The position numbers were made by a program, and so were the translations under genes. Below, in pieces: positions 35,702 to 45,123 of a DNA stretch of 64,000 nucleotides. Source of the stretch: Waddliaceae bacterium (GTDB taxonomy: Bacteria > Chlamydiota > Chlamydiia > Chlamydiales > GCA-2709385). The notes beneath the pieces were generated by a model. That model had not been told where the DNA came from, made no database searches, and saw nothing but the letters and a program-made list of their open reading frames with translations. The stretch's first letter is position 1. Every line of letters starts with the position of its first letter. Where the stretch lies: NCBI GenBank assembly GCA_002709385.1, contig PAQS01000022.1, forward strand, positions 1 through 64,000, read 5' to 3'.

Positions 35702-37138
35702 ATGGCACTAAGTAAAACTACAGAAAAAGCAAGCGCACGCTTTCCAATTCTAACTGTTTCGCAACTTACACAAGCGATTAAGTTAGAATTGGAAGAGAAG
35801 TTCCCTCTTGTCCAAGTACGTGGAGAAGTGAGTAACTTTCGTCAGCAGTCTTCTGGCCACCTCTATTTTACTCTGAAGGATAGTGGAGCACAGGTTTCTG
35901 CCGTTATGTTTCGTGCTGATGCTGCATTGATCAAACAAATACCTAAAGATGGTGCAGAGCTTATTGTAGAAGCTGAACTGAGTCTTTATCCCCCTCGAGG
36001 CAACTATCAGCTCGTTGTGCGTAAGCTTCAGTATGCTGGAGTTGGGGAGCTTTTACTTCGCCTTGAAGAATTAAAAGTAAAAATACATAAAAAGGGTTGG
36101 TTTGCTAAAGAGCATAAGAAACCCATACCAGCTTTTCCTAAGCGGATTGGTATTGTAAGTAGCCCTACCGGCGCTGCTATTCGAGATATTTTGAATGTAT
36201 TGACTCGGCGTTTTTCTGGTTTAAATATTATTTTAAATCCTGTGAAAGTTCAAGGCGAAGGTGCTGCTAAAGAAATTGCAGAGGCAATTGAGCAGTTTAA
36301 CGAACATTCCTTAGCCGATGTTCTTTTGGTCGGTCGTGGTGGCGGCAGTGTAGAAGATCTTTGGGCTTTTAACGAAGAAATTGTTGCTGAAGCAATTTTT
36401 CACAGTAAAATTCCTATTATTTGTGCTGTAGGGCATGAAATTGACCATTGTATTGCTGAGTATGTTGCTGATCTCCGGGCCCCTACTCCATCAGCAGCAG
36501 CAGAATTAGTCATTAGCGAAAAACAATCTTATATCAATACACTACAGAATATACACGAGCAAATCCGTCGCTCGGTTTTTCATCTTGTTCAAAACAATCG
36601 CCAGCGTCTCAACGGCTTTTTGCGTCACCCTCTGCTCCGTTCTTCCCATGCCTTGCTTGGTTCTCGGATGCAGCAATTAGATGATCTTCGAGAGAGCATT
36701 GATTTTGCTATGCGGCGTATACTCGATAAAAAACAGATGCAAAATACGAACTTCCGAGATCGTTTAGCAACCTTGCAGCCTATGGCAAAAATTCGTTCCT
36801 TTCGTAAAGAGCTTATACGCCTTAATCGCAGCCTTGACTCTAAAATGCTTCAATTAATTCGCCCTTATAAAAAGCATTTAACCCAGAAGAATCTGCAAAT
36901 GGATCGTTATTGTTTCAAGCTACTTTCTCTTAAAACCGAACGTTTGCAAGTATTGAGTTCTCAACTCAACAGTATTGATCCTAAAAACCTCTTAAAAAAA
37001 GGTTACAGTATCCTCTTTTCCGAAAAAAAATCTTTGGTTATAAGTACAAGCCAGCAGCTTAAGCAGTCCGAAAAAATTCGGATCCTGTTATCGGATGGGG
37101 AACTGTCAGCCACATTAAAGGATATAGAGAGCCTGTGA
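35702..37138 (+). CDS. xseA: Exodeoxyribonuclease VII large subunit
   Basis: Exonuclease VII degrades single-stranded DNA from both ends. The 478-residue protein has the N-terminal OB fold (VRGEVSNFRQQSSGHLYFTL, about residues 38-57), the catalytic-domain text SPTGAAIRDIL and GRGGGSVEDLWAFNEE, and AVGHEIDHCIAE with RAPTPSAAAE, followed by a long coiled-coil region and a closing segment (LKKGYSIL). The length matches the family. The stop overlaps the GTG start of xseB, a typical pairing. Promoter and palindrome lie just upstream. Confidence 0.97.
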   Translation: MALSKTTEKASARFPILTVSQLTQAIKLELEEKFPLVQVRGEVSNFRQQSSGHLYFTLKDSGAQVSAVMFRADAALIKQIPKDGAELIVEAELSLYPPRGNYQLVVRKLQYAGVGELLLRLEELKVKIHKKGWFAKEHKKPIPAFPKRIGIVSSPTGAAIRDILNVLTRRFSGLNIILNPVKVQGEGAAKEIAEAIEQFNEHSLADVLLVGRGGGSVEDLWAFNEEIVAEAIFHSKIPIICAVGHEIDHCIAEYVADLRAPTPSAAAELVISEKQSYINTLQNIHEQIRRSVFHLVQNNRQRLNGFLRHPLLRSSHALLGSRMQQLDDLRESIDFAMRRILDKKQMQNTNFRDRLATLQPMAKIRSFRKELIRLNRSLDSKMLQLIRPYKKHLTQKNLQMDRYCFKLLSLKTERLQVLSSQLNSIDPKNLLKKGYSILFSEKKSLVISTSQQLKQSEKIRILLSDGELSATLKDIESL

Positions 37139-37446
37139 CGAAGAAACCCTCAGAAGAATCAACTAATTTGAACTTTGAGCAATCCTTTCAGCGTCTCGAG
37201 GCTATCCTCGAGCAACTGAACACTGGTGAGGTAGCCCTGGATGCCGCTTTAGGTCTATACGAAGAAGCCGATAAATTGATTTTAAGCTGCAATAAGCATC
37301 TTGTGGATGCAGAACAGAGAGTGGAAGTGTTAATCAAAAACCGTAACGGTGCTTTGGCACTGGATGGAAATGGACAAGCCCAAAGCTCTCCTTTAGACAT
37401 CGACATAGATGCGGCTACAGATGAACGGAAACGGAAACCGAGCTAA
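37135..37446 (+). CDS. xseB: Exodeoxyribonuclease VII small subunit
   Basis: A 103-residue protein with the short two-helix XseB domain: NFEQSFQRLEAILEQLNTGE then LDAALGLYEEADKLILSCNKHL. The following VEVLI matches the family end; the C-terminal 25 or so residues (basic, KRKPS) are an added tail. Small subunits bind the coiled coil of XseA. It starts at a GTG that overlaps the xseA stop (GTGA), so translation is probably coupled. The next gene, dxs, begins 17 bases after its stop behind AAGGAA. Confidence 0.93.
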   Translation: MTKKPSEESTNLNFEQSFQRLEAILEQLNTGEVALDAALGLYEEADKLILSCNKHLVDAEQRVEVLIKNRNGALALDGNGQAQSSPLDIDIDAATDERKRKPS

Positions 37447-37463
37447 CCGACAAGGAACCATAA

Positions 37464-39368
37464 ATGAGTGATAGCTTGCTGCAGCAAATACAGTCCCCTA
37501 GCGACCTGAAAGAGCTTACTATGGAAGAACTCTATCTGCTCTCTGATCAGGTACGTCAGCGTATCATTGACGTCATGGCAGCTAATGGGGGTCACCTTGG
37601 TTCCAATTTAGGAACCGTTGAGCTCAGTATTGCACTTCACCGTGTTTTTTCTTCCCCTAAAGATAAATTAATTTGGGATGTAAGCCACCAAACTTATACG
37701 CATAAGATTCTTACAGGCCGCGATCAAGCGTTCCCTTCAATACGAAAAAGTAACGGCCTCTGTGGTTTTTCAGAACCAAGAGAATCTGCACATGATCACT
37801 TTAACGCAGGGCATGCTGGTACAGCGCTCAGTTTAGCATTAGGCTGTGCACGGGCACGAGACCTTTCAGGTGGAGACGAACATTTGATCTCTATCGTAGG
37901 TGATGCAACTTTCACTTGTGGAATGTCTTTAGAAGCACTCAATAATTTATCTCGTGATCTGAAGCGCTTTGTTGTCATTTTAAATGACAATGAAATGTCT
38001 ATTTCAAAGAACGTTGGGGCGATGACCCGTATTCTCAGTTCTTTGTTAAATAATCCAACGACTAATCTCATCAATCAAGAAATTCAAACACTTCTTTCTA
38101 AAATTCCTGGTTATGGTGATCTCTTAGTTGAAAAAGAAAGACGTTTTTCCGAATCTCTGAAAAATATGGTGAGTCCTTCTGCATTTTTCGAACATTTTGG
38201 TTTGTCTTATGTAGGACCAATAGACGGTCATAATCTCCAGCAAATGATCACCGTATTAGAACAAGTTCAAGATAGCCCTATGCCTATCATTATCCACTGC
38301 CTAACGAAAAAAGGTAATGGAATTCCTTACGCCTTAAAAGACAAAGTGACTTGGCATGGCCCTAAGCCCTTTGACCCTTCTACCGGAAAATTCTTACCAG
38401 CGAATAGCACTCGCCCCACTTTCCCAAAAGTTTTTGGGCGTCAAATGCTTGAAATGGCAGAAAAAGACCCAAAACTCGTGGTAGTAACCCCCGCTATGCT
38501 TGCAGGTTCTCAATTAGAAGCATTTAAGGAACGCTACCCTAAACGCTGTTTCGATGTAGGTATAGCAGAGTCTCATTGCGTTACATTTTGTGGCGGTCTT
38601 GCTCACGGTAAAAAAGTGCATGTTATGTGCTCCATCTATGCAACCTTCCTACAAAGAGCACTTGATAATCTCTTTCACGACGTTTGCTTACAACCTGATT
38701 TACCTGTTGTTTTTTGTATTGATCGCGCAGGTCTTTCTTCTGCAGATGGCAGCACACATCACGGTATTTTTGATATTGCTTTTCTGAATGAAATGCCTGA
38801 AATGATCATTTGTCAACCTCGTAACGGTCACGTTTTGAAAGAATTGATGAATCGCTGTTTTGAATGGAATCGCCCTACTGCCATTCGTTACCCGAATAAG
38901 ACAACAGATGAATTCGATCGAGTTCTTGAAAAAAGAACACCTGGAAAAGGAGAAATTCTCGCTGAAGGGCAAGAAGTTCTATTGATCGGCCTTGGTCACA
39001 TGAACGATACAGCATTAGAAGTGAGGGATTTACTTGCTGATGAAGGTGTAAGTGCCACTGTATTTGACCCTGTATTCATTAAGCCTTTAGATGAAGAATC
39101 CTTGCATGATCTTGTACAAGCGCATCAATATATTGTGACGATTGAAGAACACGCTGTGCGAGGGGGACTTGGACAAATTATCAATCAATTCCTCATTGAG
39201 CATGGATACAAGAACATAGACGTGCTAAACTTAGGCATACCGGACCAATTTATTGGGCATGGGTCCTACGATGATTTGATCAGAGACCTTGGTCTTCACC
39301 CCCATCAAATCGCAGAAAGAATTAAAGAACGTTTTGCCCTTGAAGCCTCGGTATTGACTGGAGCATAA
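37464..39368 (+). CDS. dxs: 1-deoxy-D-xylulose-5-phosphate synthase
   Basis: Dxs makes deoxyxylulose phosphate from pyruvate and glyceraldehyde-3-phosphate, the first step of the MEP isoprenoid pathway; ispH is also in this window. The 634-residue product shows [27 protein letters not shown], and a thiamine-diphosphate site where the usual GDG is GDA ([17 protein letters not shown]) with [14 protein letters not shown] after it. The transketolase pyrimidine domain has the catalytic-type VGIAESH and HHGIFD, and the C-terminal domain follows. The length is ordinary. It is third in the xseA-xseB-dxs-nadK operon; xseA-xseB-dxs order is also known in Chlamydiaceae. Confidence 0.96.
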   Translation: MSDSLLQQIQSPSDLKELTMEELYLLSDQVRQRIIDVMAANGGHLGSNLGTVELSIALHRVFSSPKDKLIWDVSHQTYTHKILTGRDQAFPSIRKSNGLCGFSEPRESAHDHFNAGHAGTALSLALGCARARDLSGGDEHLISIVGDATFTCGMSLEALNNLSRDLKRFVVILNDNEMSISKNVGAMTRILSSLLNNPTTNLINQEIQTLLSKIPGYGDLLVEKERRFSESLKNMVSPSAFFEHFGLSYVGPIDGHNLQQMITVLEQVQDSPMPIIIHCLTKKGNGIPYALKDKVTWHGPKPFDPSTGKFLPANSTRPTFPKVFGRQMLEMAEKDPKLVVVTPAMLAGSQLEAFKERYPKRCFDVGIAESHCVTFCGGLAHGKKVHVMCSIYATFLQRALDNLFHDVCLQPDLPVVFCIDRAGLSSADGSTHHGIFDIAFLNEMPEMIICQPRNGHVLKELMNRCFEWNRPTAIRYPNKTTDEFDRVLEKRTPGKGEILAEGQEVLLIGLGHMNDTALEVRDLLADEGVSATVFDPVFIKPLDEESLHDLVQAHQYIVTIEEHAVRGGLGQIINQFLIEHGYKNIDVLNLGIPDQFIGHGSYDDLIRDLGLHPHQIAERIKERFALEASVLTGA

Positions 39369-40211
39369 ATGATCATTGCCTTATTTCCTAACCGACAAAA
39401 AAAACGCTCGAAGAGTATCGCCGTTAGCATTCGAGAATTCCTTGTTTCACGTGGAGTCACTGTTGTTGTAGACGATGAAAATGCGGAAGAGTTCGAAGCG
39501 GCCCCCATCAGCAGTATTGACCCAAATGAAATCAAATACATGCTGAGTATGGGAGGAGATGGCACCATTTTGCAACTTATCCACCGCCATCCAGATATCC
39601 TAGCTCCCGTACTCGGAATCAACCTTGGAAGCCTAGGCTTCATGGCGGATGTACCTATTTCAGAAATTTACCCCAGTCTACAAGATCTATTAGCAGGTGC
39701 CTATCACGTAGAAAATCGTGTGATGATGCAAGGCGGCCTTGGTCAAGAACAACACGGTTTCGCTGTAAATGATATTGTGATTCATAGAGCACAAAACCCT
39801 TGCTTGGTCGACCTAGCTATTCATGTCGATGGAAGGTACCTCAATACTTTCTCTGCGGATGGGGTTATTTTATCTACCCCAAGCGGGTCGACAGCTTACT
39901 CCCTTGCAGCTGGAGGGCCTATCTTGGCCCCTGAGCTGGAAGCATTGGTCATGACTCCTATTAGCCCCCATACAATATCTAATCGCCCTATTGTACTCCT
40001 TCCATCTCAAGAAATTCAAATTCAGTATCTTAGCGAAAGAGATCCTGTAGAATGTACCTATGATGGAATTTCTTCAAAACCTATGAATACAGGTGAAGTA
40101 TTTACCATAACTCCCTGTGCTCGCAGATTTTCTTTAGTAAGGCTACATCGAAGAGACTTTTACTCGACTCTACGCTCTAAATTAGGCTGGACAGGAAAGC
40201 TCAAACATTAG
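39369..40211 (+). CDS. nadK: NAD kinase
   Basis: NAD kinase phosphorylates NAD to NADP and so supplies the cofactor used by Dxr and other reductases. The 280-residue protein has the signature GGDGT (in MLSMGGDGTILQLIH), GINLGSLGFMADV, NDIVIHR and TPSGSTAYSLAAGGPI, all in order. The ATG follows the dxs stop without a gap, so it is probably translated by coupling. It ends the operon; a palindromic repeat follows at 40233. No unusual residues are seen. Confidence 0.96.
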   Translation: MIIALFPNRQKKRSKSIAVSIREFLVSRGVTVVVDDENAEEFEAAPISSIDPNEIKYMLSMGGDGTILQLIHRHPDILAPVLGINLGSLGFMADVPISEIYPSLQDLLAGAYHVENRVMMQGGLGQEQHGFAVNDIVIHRAQNPCLVDLAIHVDGRYLNTFSADGVILSTPSGSTAYSLAAGGPILAPELEALVMTPISPHTISNRPIVLLPSQEIQIQYLSERDPVECTYDGISSKPMNTGEVFTITPCARRFSLVRLHRRDFYSTLRSKLGWTGKLKH

Positions 40212-40232
40212 GATTTTCACCTCAGCATATCA

Positions 40233-40370
40233 TTTAAACGCGGCGAAGCAAAGAAACTAAGACGCGGAGAAAGTCTTAATATGCTCGAGGCGTTTGCAAA
40301 AATACATAAAAAAGTTCTCCAACATTGCACCTTTCGTTGCGTCGTAAGCTCTTTGCTTCACCGCGTTTAA
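40233..40370. repeat. Palindromic repeat (AAACGCGGCG family)
   Basis: Arms 40233-40274 and 40331-40370 are imperfect inverse copies of about 40 bases (TTTAAACGCGG...GAGAAAG facing CTTTCG...CCGCGTTTAA), separated by about 56 bases. It fills most of the nadK-downstream gap. It could also help terminate the nadK transcript. Confidence 0.85.
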
Positions 40371-40443
40371 CTATTCTTTTCTACGATTTTACCCTTATTA
40401 CTGTTATGATCCATCTTTTGGGGTGCAATTTCTAGCGAACAAT

Positions 40444-42474
40444 ATGACTTTTCCTATTTCTTCAAACACAAACCTAAATAAGAGTTGGTGGTCTCCAAAC
40501 TCTTGGGCACAAAACTCCTTCGATGCGGTAACTTCATGGACAGCAAAATATCTAATCGATCAAGCAGAAGAAGCTGTTGCTCAGCTACAAGAAGACCTAG
40601 AAAATCATTCATTAATCGAACTGAAAAAACGTTTCACCCAAGAAGAAAGCAACGAAATTAGCGAGAAACTCCATCATTTTTTACTAGAAACCCTCTTATC
40701 TACAGGAAAAGTTTTTATACAAAGACTCTCTACTGACTTGCAAACAGATGGAATTGTACCTCTCTATCAAGCATTCAGTGACGAAAACACAGATAATAGC
40801 AACGCATTCTTGGAAATGATAGGAAACGGTTTATGCGATCTTTTTCTAACAGACCCATATCCACCCATATTAGAAGAAGAAATCGATACTGAACTAAAAA
40901 TATGTGATTATGACAGTAAAACTCATAAGCAACAATCTTGCGCCCCATTTTTCTGCGAAAGCTTATGCTCCTATCTCATCACTCATTTAAAAGAAGATCA
41001 TAAAAAACAAGCGGCTATTTCTAAAGTTCTTGAATTTGATATTTCAAAAGGCTTGTCTATACGCTCCCCCTCTTATACCCGTCCAGACCATTTAGTCCCT
41101 CTAGGCACAAGCACATACTTTGGAACAACTTTTCTACTCGTCTGTGAAGAAAACACCTTAAGAAAATGGATTCAGCCAACGCTAAAAGTTGGTATCAATA
41201 ACCTTCGAAAACATCTTCACAAGCAATCTCAAGAAAACCCTCGATTTATTCTTGAAATCATTAGCGACTGCCTTTCTCTTGCCACGGATATACTAGGTGA
41301 ATTTCCTTCTTATTGGGAGAGTAAAAAGAAAATATTTGGAGCAAATAACCAGAGCTTCTGGAAACAACGTTTTGACCAAAAACGTTCCAACGGCTCAGAA
41401 CTACTTCACCCTACAATACGTAATTGCAAAGACAACGACGAAGAAAGCCGCCTTCGATATGGGGAAAGTATCGCAGAGAAAATCCTTCCTATCATGTTTC
41501 CCAATGCCGGTGAAGACCTTCATATTGACAAGCGCTATAAACACCTCACATATAATTGGATTCTTCCCAAAATTATTCTCCCGCAAATCATTTCATCTAT
41601 CCTTGATTTCCTAAATCACCCTAACTTACGCAATAAAATTCTCTATCGTTTGTTAGAAATCCTTCCCACAGAAGATTTGAGTTCGAAAGAAAATCTATCG
41701 CTTCCTCCTTCAATCTCTGTATTGAAAGATTCTTCCGATTCTTTTCGAACAATTGGAGGAAATTTCGTGCTTGCATTGCTTAAAATGGGCCCAGAAGGAG
41801 TAAGCCCTCTTATTCGCAACCGGAATAATGCTATTGTTATTCGCGGTCCGTCTGTAAACCTTGATCAAACAATCATTCGTGAAAGCGGTGATTTGATGGA
41901 ACACACTGTATTGGATTTTCTCTACAAAAATTTTTCAAGGGAAGATGGAGAAGGATTGAGTATGCACAGTCTTTTTGACTTTGCTCTCAAATTACTCCTA
42001 GATTCCGAAATAGCAGCTCCCGATCAATCTCTGCCAATCAGCGATGAACAAATTGAAGAAGAACTTAAAAAAATTTACTTAAATGGATGGACAAATACAG
42101 TTGAATTTATCGAAAAATTAATGAACAAAGCCTCTCAACATGTGGACCTTGCATTAAACTGGGTACCTATAGCAGGCCCCATTCTAGTAGAAATCAAAAC
42201 CCTTCTCTTTTATCTTATAGATAATTTCAGAGACCTTCTCTTGCAAGCCGCTAAACAAATTAGTAAAAGCTTTGATGGTATGGAACGTATTGTGGAGTTT
42301 CTGAAACATCGAAGAGAGCAAGAAGCTAGAAAACGGGCTGAAGATATTCGTAAGTATTTTCAAGATCCTGCCTTAGAAAACCTATTTCGACACCTCTGCG
42401 AAATCTTTATCGAACACTGTATTACAAATCAAAATAGTAAAGACAAAAACAATGCCAACGAATATTCAATTTGA
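40444..42474 (+). CDS. Unrecognised 676-residue protein with C-terminal hydrophobic segment
   Basis: No family is recognised. It is mostly helical and hydrophilic, with a hydrophobic segment near the end (LNWVPIAGPILVEIKTLLFYLI, about residues 577-598) that could insert into a membrane, then a charged tail. An extended -10-like TGTTATGAT at 40402-40410 predicts transcription from about 40417, which favours the ATG at 40444 over a GTG at 40423. It overlaps the next membrane-protein gene by 23 bases, so the two are one operon and probably work together. Function is unknown. Confidence 0.65.
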   Translation: MTFPISSNTNLNKSWWSPNSWAQNSFDAVTSWTAKYLIDQAEEAVAQLQEDLENHSLIELKKRFTQEESNEISEKLHHFLLETLLSTGKVFIQRLSTDLQTDGIVPLYQAFSDENTDNSNAFLEMIGNGLCDLFLTDPYPPILEEEIDTELKICDYDSKTHKQQSCAPFFCESLCSYLITHLKEDHKKQAAISKVLEFDISKGLSIRSPSYTRPDHLVPLGTSTYFGTTFLLVCEENTLRKWIQPTLKVGINNLRKHLHKQSQENPRFILEIISDCLSLATDILGEFPSYWESKKKIFGANNQSFWKQRFDQKRSNGSELLHPTIRNCKDNDEESRLRYGESIAEKILPIMFPNAGEDLHIDKRYKHLTYNWILPKIILPQIISSILDFLNHPNLRNKILYRLLEILPTEDLSSKENLSLPPSISVLKDSSDSFRTIGGNFVLALLKMGPEGVSPLIRNRNNAIVIRGPSVNLDQTIIRESGDLMEHTVLDFLYKNFSREDGEGLSMHSLFDFALKLLLDSEIAAPDQSLPISDEQIEEELKKIYLNGWTNTVEFIEKLMNKASQHVDLALNWVPIAGPILVEIKTLLFYLIDNFRDLLLQAAKQISKSFDGMERIVEFLKHRREQEARKRAEDIRKYFQDPALENLFRHLCEIFIEHCITNQNSKDKNNANEYSI

Positions 42475-43060
42475 AACAAGAAGCTCTCCGATTTCACCCC
42501 CTCCTATCCTAGTCCAAGAAATCAAAGATAACGGAGCAGCTCCGCTTCTTACCCCTCCGACTTATAGAAAAGAAACAAAAGAGGAGCTTTATTTGAGAAA
42601 AGTCGGTCTCTGCAGCAAAGATGTCTTACGACTCCTTTTCCTTCGACCTATTAACGACTTTCTATTCAACACAGTCACCGCTAGCTGCTTGGCTTCAGGA
42701 AAAATTTGGGAAAGAATATCATGGAATCCTATACATCTTTTAGCGACAGGTATAATATGCCTCACCATTCTCATTCCAGCACTCTTAATCTCAAATATAG
42801 GAACATTCCTTAAAAGCACATTTTTTGACGCTCCTCGAGCTTTTCTAGCTCTTTTGCATCCCGATCTATGGATCGAAAGCTCTATTCAATTCAACGAAGA
42901 AACACAATGCTGTGAAACTCATTTAGTCAGTGCTTACGAACAATCAAGTAAATGGCTGTGGAATAAAGAAAAGGACTTATTTAGTTTTTGGGATCGAGTG
43001 GAGTTGTTCTTAGAAACTGTATTAGATCGCTTCGAACTCACCCCTCCCCCTAAAAACTAA
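42452..43060 (+). CDS. Membrane protein, partner of the preceding gene
   Basis: The 202-residue protein has one long or two adjacent membrane segments (LLATGIICLTILIPALLI, about 91-108) flanked by hydrophilic parts, with a proline-rich start (SPISPPPILV). No family is recognised. It starts within the end of the preceding gene (23-base overlap in another frame), so they are translated from one transcript. The Pro-rich start and paired hydrophobic stretch recall chlamydial inclusion-membrane proteins in outline, but that is not evidence of secretion. Confidence 0.6.
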   Translation: MPTNIQFETRSSPISPPPILVQEIKDNGAAPLLTPPTYRKETKEELYLRKVGLCSKDVLRLLFLRPINDFLFNTVTASCLASGKIWERISWNPIHLLATGIICLTILIPALLISNIGTFLKSTFFDAPRAFLALLHPDLWIESSIQFNEETQCCETHLVSAYEQSSKWLWNKEKDLFSFWDRVELFLETVLDRFELTPPPKN

Positions 43061-43063
43061 AAA

Positions 43064-43090
43064 CCTCCAAGAAGAAAATCTTCCTGGAGG
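43064..43090 (-). terminator. Terminator between convergent genes
   Basis: A 12-base stem with one mismatch (43064-43075 with 43079-43090, CCTCC...GGAGG) and a 3-base loop. Read from the minus strand it is followed by TTTTTAGTTTTTA, a proper terminator for the glycine- and alanine-rich membrane gene; on the plus strand it may also stop the preceding pair. Confidence 0.75.
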
Positions 43091-43130
43091 AAACAAAAAG
43101 GATATTTAACTTAATAAATGTCTCAGAATA

Positions 43131-44198
43131 TTAGTAACTATTCCAAGCCATACCACATAGGTAACCACCATAAATAACTGCAGGAGCTACCAATAATTTT
43201 GCTGTACCACGGCACTTCTCTGTTAAAGTAGCAGGACGCCAAACTGTTGTCTTTTTGATGTTGATATTACGTCCAACACTTGACTGCTGATCAACTGCAG
43301 GTAACTCTTTACTAGCAAAATCACAGTAAGCTGAGTAAAGAATTCCACTAACAATAACGCTAGTTCCTGTTGTTACAGGAGGAATGCTTTTAACAACATT
43401 CATAAGAGTTTCGCCTTGAGGAACCATAGAAGAAACAGTATCGACTGTACCATTCCATAAAGAACTTACAGTATCTACAGTCAAATCAAATCCACCTTCT
43501 GCAATCTCACAAACCTTTTCAGCAGCATAAGGAACTACTCTCTGAAGAGAAGAAGCACCCTTTTCACTCAAAACATTATAATCAGCTGCAGTAGAGATAA
43601 TACTTTGAGCTGTTTGACTTACATCTTCGCTAGAAATCACACCGTTACTAAGTAAACCACCAACCATAAAGCCTGTACCAAGACCACTCGCTGTAGCAAC
43701 TGTTCCCTGCTTAACCATCGCATTCGCTACTTCAGAACCAGCGTATTGCGCACGAGCTGGAAGAGTTTTCACATATACAGACGCTTTACGGCCATAAGCT
43801 GGATTTGTCTCATCATCTATAGTGATCTTACTTCCATCACCTAAAATAACAACAACTTGCTTCTTTCCATTAGGAAGATTATTCGGATTAAATGCGTTCA
43901 CTGCATTTTTCAGATTATTAAATCCAAGAGACCAAGAAAGAGGCTTAGTAAAAGGACGAGCTGTAGCACTTAACACTGATGCTGTAAATCCAATACCAGC
44001 AAGAGTCCAATAAGTAGCTGCTTTCCCAGCTTCCACTGTTCGATTCCAACAACCTTTTACAGATTCTTGCTCTTGATTCAGATCAATTCCAAAATCTAAA
44101 ACATCATCACTATTGTCATCTACAAGAAAATCATCCCACTCTTGTAAAAAATCTCGATTTTCTACAGGTAAGTTTCCACCTACAAGCATATTACCCAT
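43131..44198 (-). CDS. Membrane-associated protein of unknown function
   Basis: The 355-residue protein has several hydrophobic, small-residue stretches: about 60-80 (ATYWTLAGIGFTASVLSA), 170-195 (Gly-rich), 280-295 and the C-terminal 20 residues. Between them are Thr-, Ser- and Val-rich parts with repeated WNGTVDTVSS text (DTVSSLWNGTVDTVSSMV). No family is recognised. The N-terminus is acidic (QEWDDFLVDD). Probable promoter boxes lie at 44276-44303. It could be a chlamydial inclusion-membrane-type or envelope protein; this is only inference from the helix pattern. Confidence 0.6.
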   Translation of the reverse strand: MGNMLVGGNLPVENRDFLQEWDDFLVDDNSDDVLDFGIDLNQEQESVKGCWNRTVEAGKAATYWTLAGIGFTASVLSATARPFTKPLSWSLGFNNLKNAVNAFNPNNLPNGKKQVVVILGDGSKITIDDETNPAYGRKASVYVKTLPARAQYAGSEVANAMVKQGTVATASGLGTGFMVGGLLSNGVISSEDVSQTAQSIISTAADYNVLSEKGASSLQRVVPYAAEKVCEIAEGGFDLTVDTVSSLWNGTVDTVSSMVPQGETLMNVVKSIPPVTTGTSVIVSGILYSAYCDFASKELPAVDQQSSVGRNINIKKTTVWRPATLTEKCRGTAKLLVAPAVIYGGYLCGMAWNSY

Positions 44199-44275
44199 TT
44201 TTATAACCTCATAAGTTATTATTTTTTGATAATCTATTTCAAATTACCAAAATACTTAATTTAAAACAGACGTAT

Positions 44276-44303
44276 AGTATACAGTATCTTTAATTTAAGT
44301 AAA
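44276..44303 (-). promoter_or_regulatory. Candidate promoter of the membrane-protein gene
   Basis: On the minus strand TTTACT (44298-44303) and TATACT (44276-44281) are 16 bases apart, about 80 bases upstream of the ATG. Both boxes match the consensus in most positions. Confidence 0.45.
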
Positions 44304-44351
44304 TACATTCTTTACAATATCATTAAACAAAAAAACAGAAAAAGCTTTTAG

Positions 44352-44380
44352 ATTACAAGAAGGTTTATTAATTGTATAAT
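44352..44380 (+). promoter_or_regulatory. Promoter of the 197-residue protein gene
   Basis: ATTACA (44352-44357) and a perfect TATAAT (44375-44380) are separated by 17 bases, 55 bases before the ATG. Confidence 0.6.
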
Positions 44381-44434
44381 AATGTTAAACACCTATATTT
44401 TTAATGAATCCTTTATTAATTTGGAGACTAGAAC

Positions 44435-45028
44435 ATGAGTGAAGTGGAAGAAACACAAGAAACGATTATTCGCCGACTAAGCCAAGTTTTTGCAAAAAAA
44501 GGGTGGAATCCTGAAAAAAGGCGCCCTGTTCCACAAATTCCTCTTGAATCTGTTCAAATTAGCATCCCAAGAGCTGAAAATAATGGAGTGTGGGTGGTTG
44601 ATATTTTTGCAACCCCTCAGCCTTTATTAGAAAGAGTTTACCAAGTCCCTGAAAACTTTCATTTATTACAGTTTTTATTGGAGTTAGATTGTTCTGTTAA
44701 GCAAGAGTATTTAGAACAATTATTTCTTCTTTTATCTCGAGCCAATAAAATGTTGAGTTTTCCAGGTTTGTTTTATGATGAGATGGATCAGAAGATTAAG
44801 CTAAGGATTTCTACTCCTTTTGCAGCTTCCAAACAAGCTTATCTTAACCTCCCTCCTCTTTTAGGCATGCTAACTGAAGAGCTTGAGAGATGGGCTCCTA
44901 TTATCGCAGATATCGCTACTGGAAATAAGACCCTTGATGATTTAAATCGTGAAGCACAAAAGTGGGCAGCTCAAATGGGACAAAAAATGCAAACCCGCCA
45001 AGAGGCATCTGATAAGATCAGCGAATAA
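44435..45028 (+). CDS. Unrecognised 197-residue protein, possibly chaperone-like
   Basis: No family is named with confidence. The order helix (residues 8-23), strand (VQISIPRAE), strand (GVWVVDIFATP), helical hinge, LLLLSRANKMLSFPGLFYDE and strand (KIKLRISTP) is like YbjN or type III secretion-chaperone folds. This is a fold impression, not a motif. It has no signal peptide. GGAG precedes the ATG. A long inverted repeat directly follows its stop. If it is a type III chaperone it should bind an effector among the lineage-specific genes here. Confidence 0.6.
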   Translation: MSEVEETQETIIRRLSQVFAKKGWNPEKRRPVPQIPLESVQISIPRAENNGVWVVDIFATPQPLLERVYQVPENFHLLQFLLELDCSVKQEYLEQLFLLLSRANKMLSFPGLFYDEMDQKIKLRISTPFAASKQAYLNLPPLLGMLTEELERWAPIIADIATGNKTLDDLNREAQKWAAQMGQKMQTRQEASDKISE

Positions 45029-45037
45029 GCATTATTT

Positions 45038-45123
45038 GTTATGATAGCGTCATTATTCCCTCCTAATGATAGGTTAATTCTCTAACTAGCCTTTCGCTTC
45101 GGGAATAATGAAGCTATCATAAC
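45038..45123. terminator. Long inverted repeat between convergent genes
   Basis: Arms of 23 bases (45038-45060, GTTATGATAGCG... and 45101-45123) pair with one mismatch around a 40-base loop that can form a smaller stem of its own. The right arm stops exactly at the stop codon of the next minus-strand gene. It can act as a bidirectional terminator; its length is unusual for that. Confidence 0.75.
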
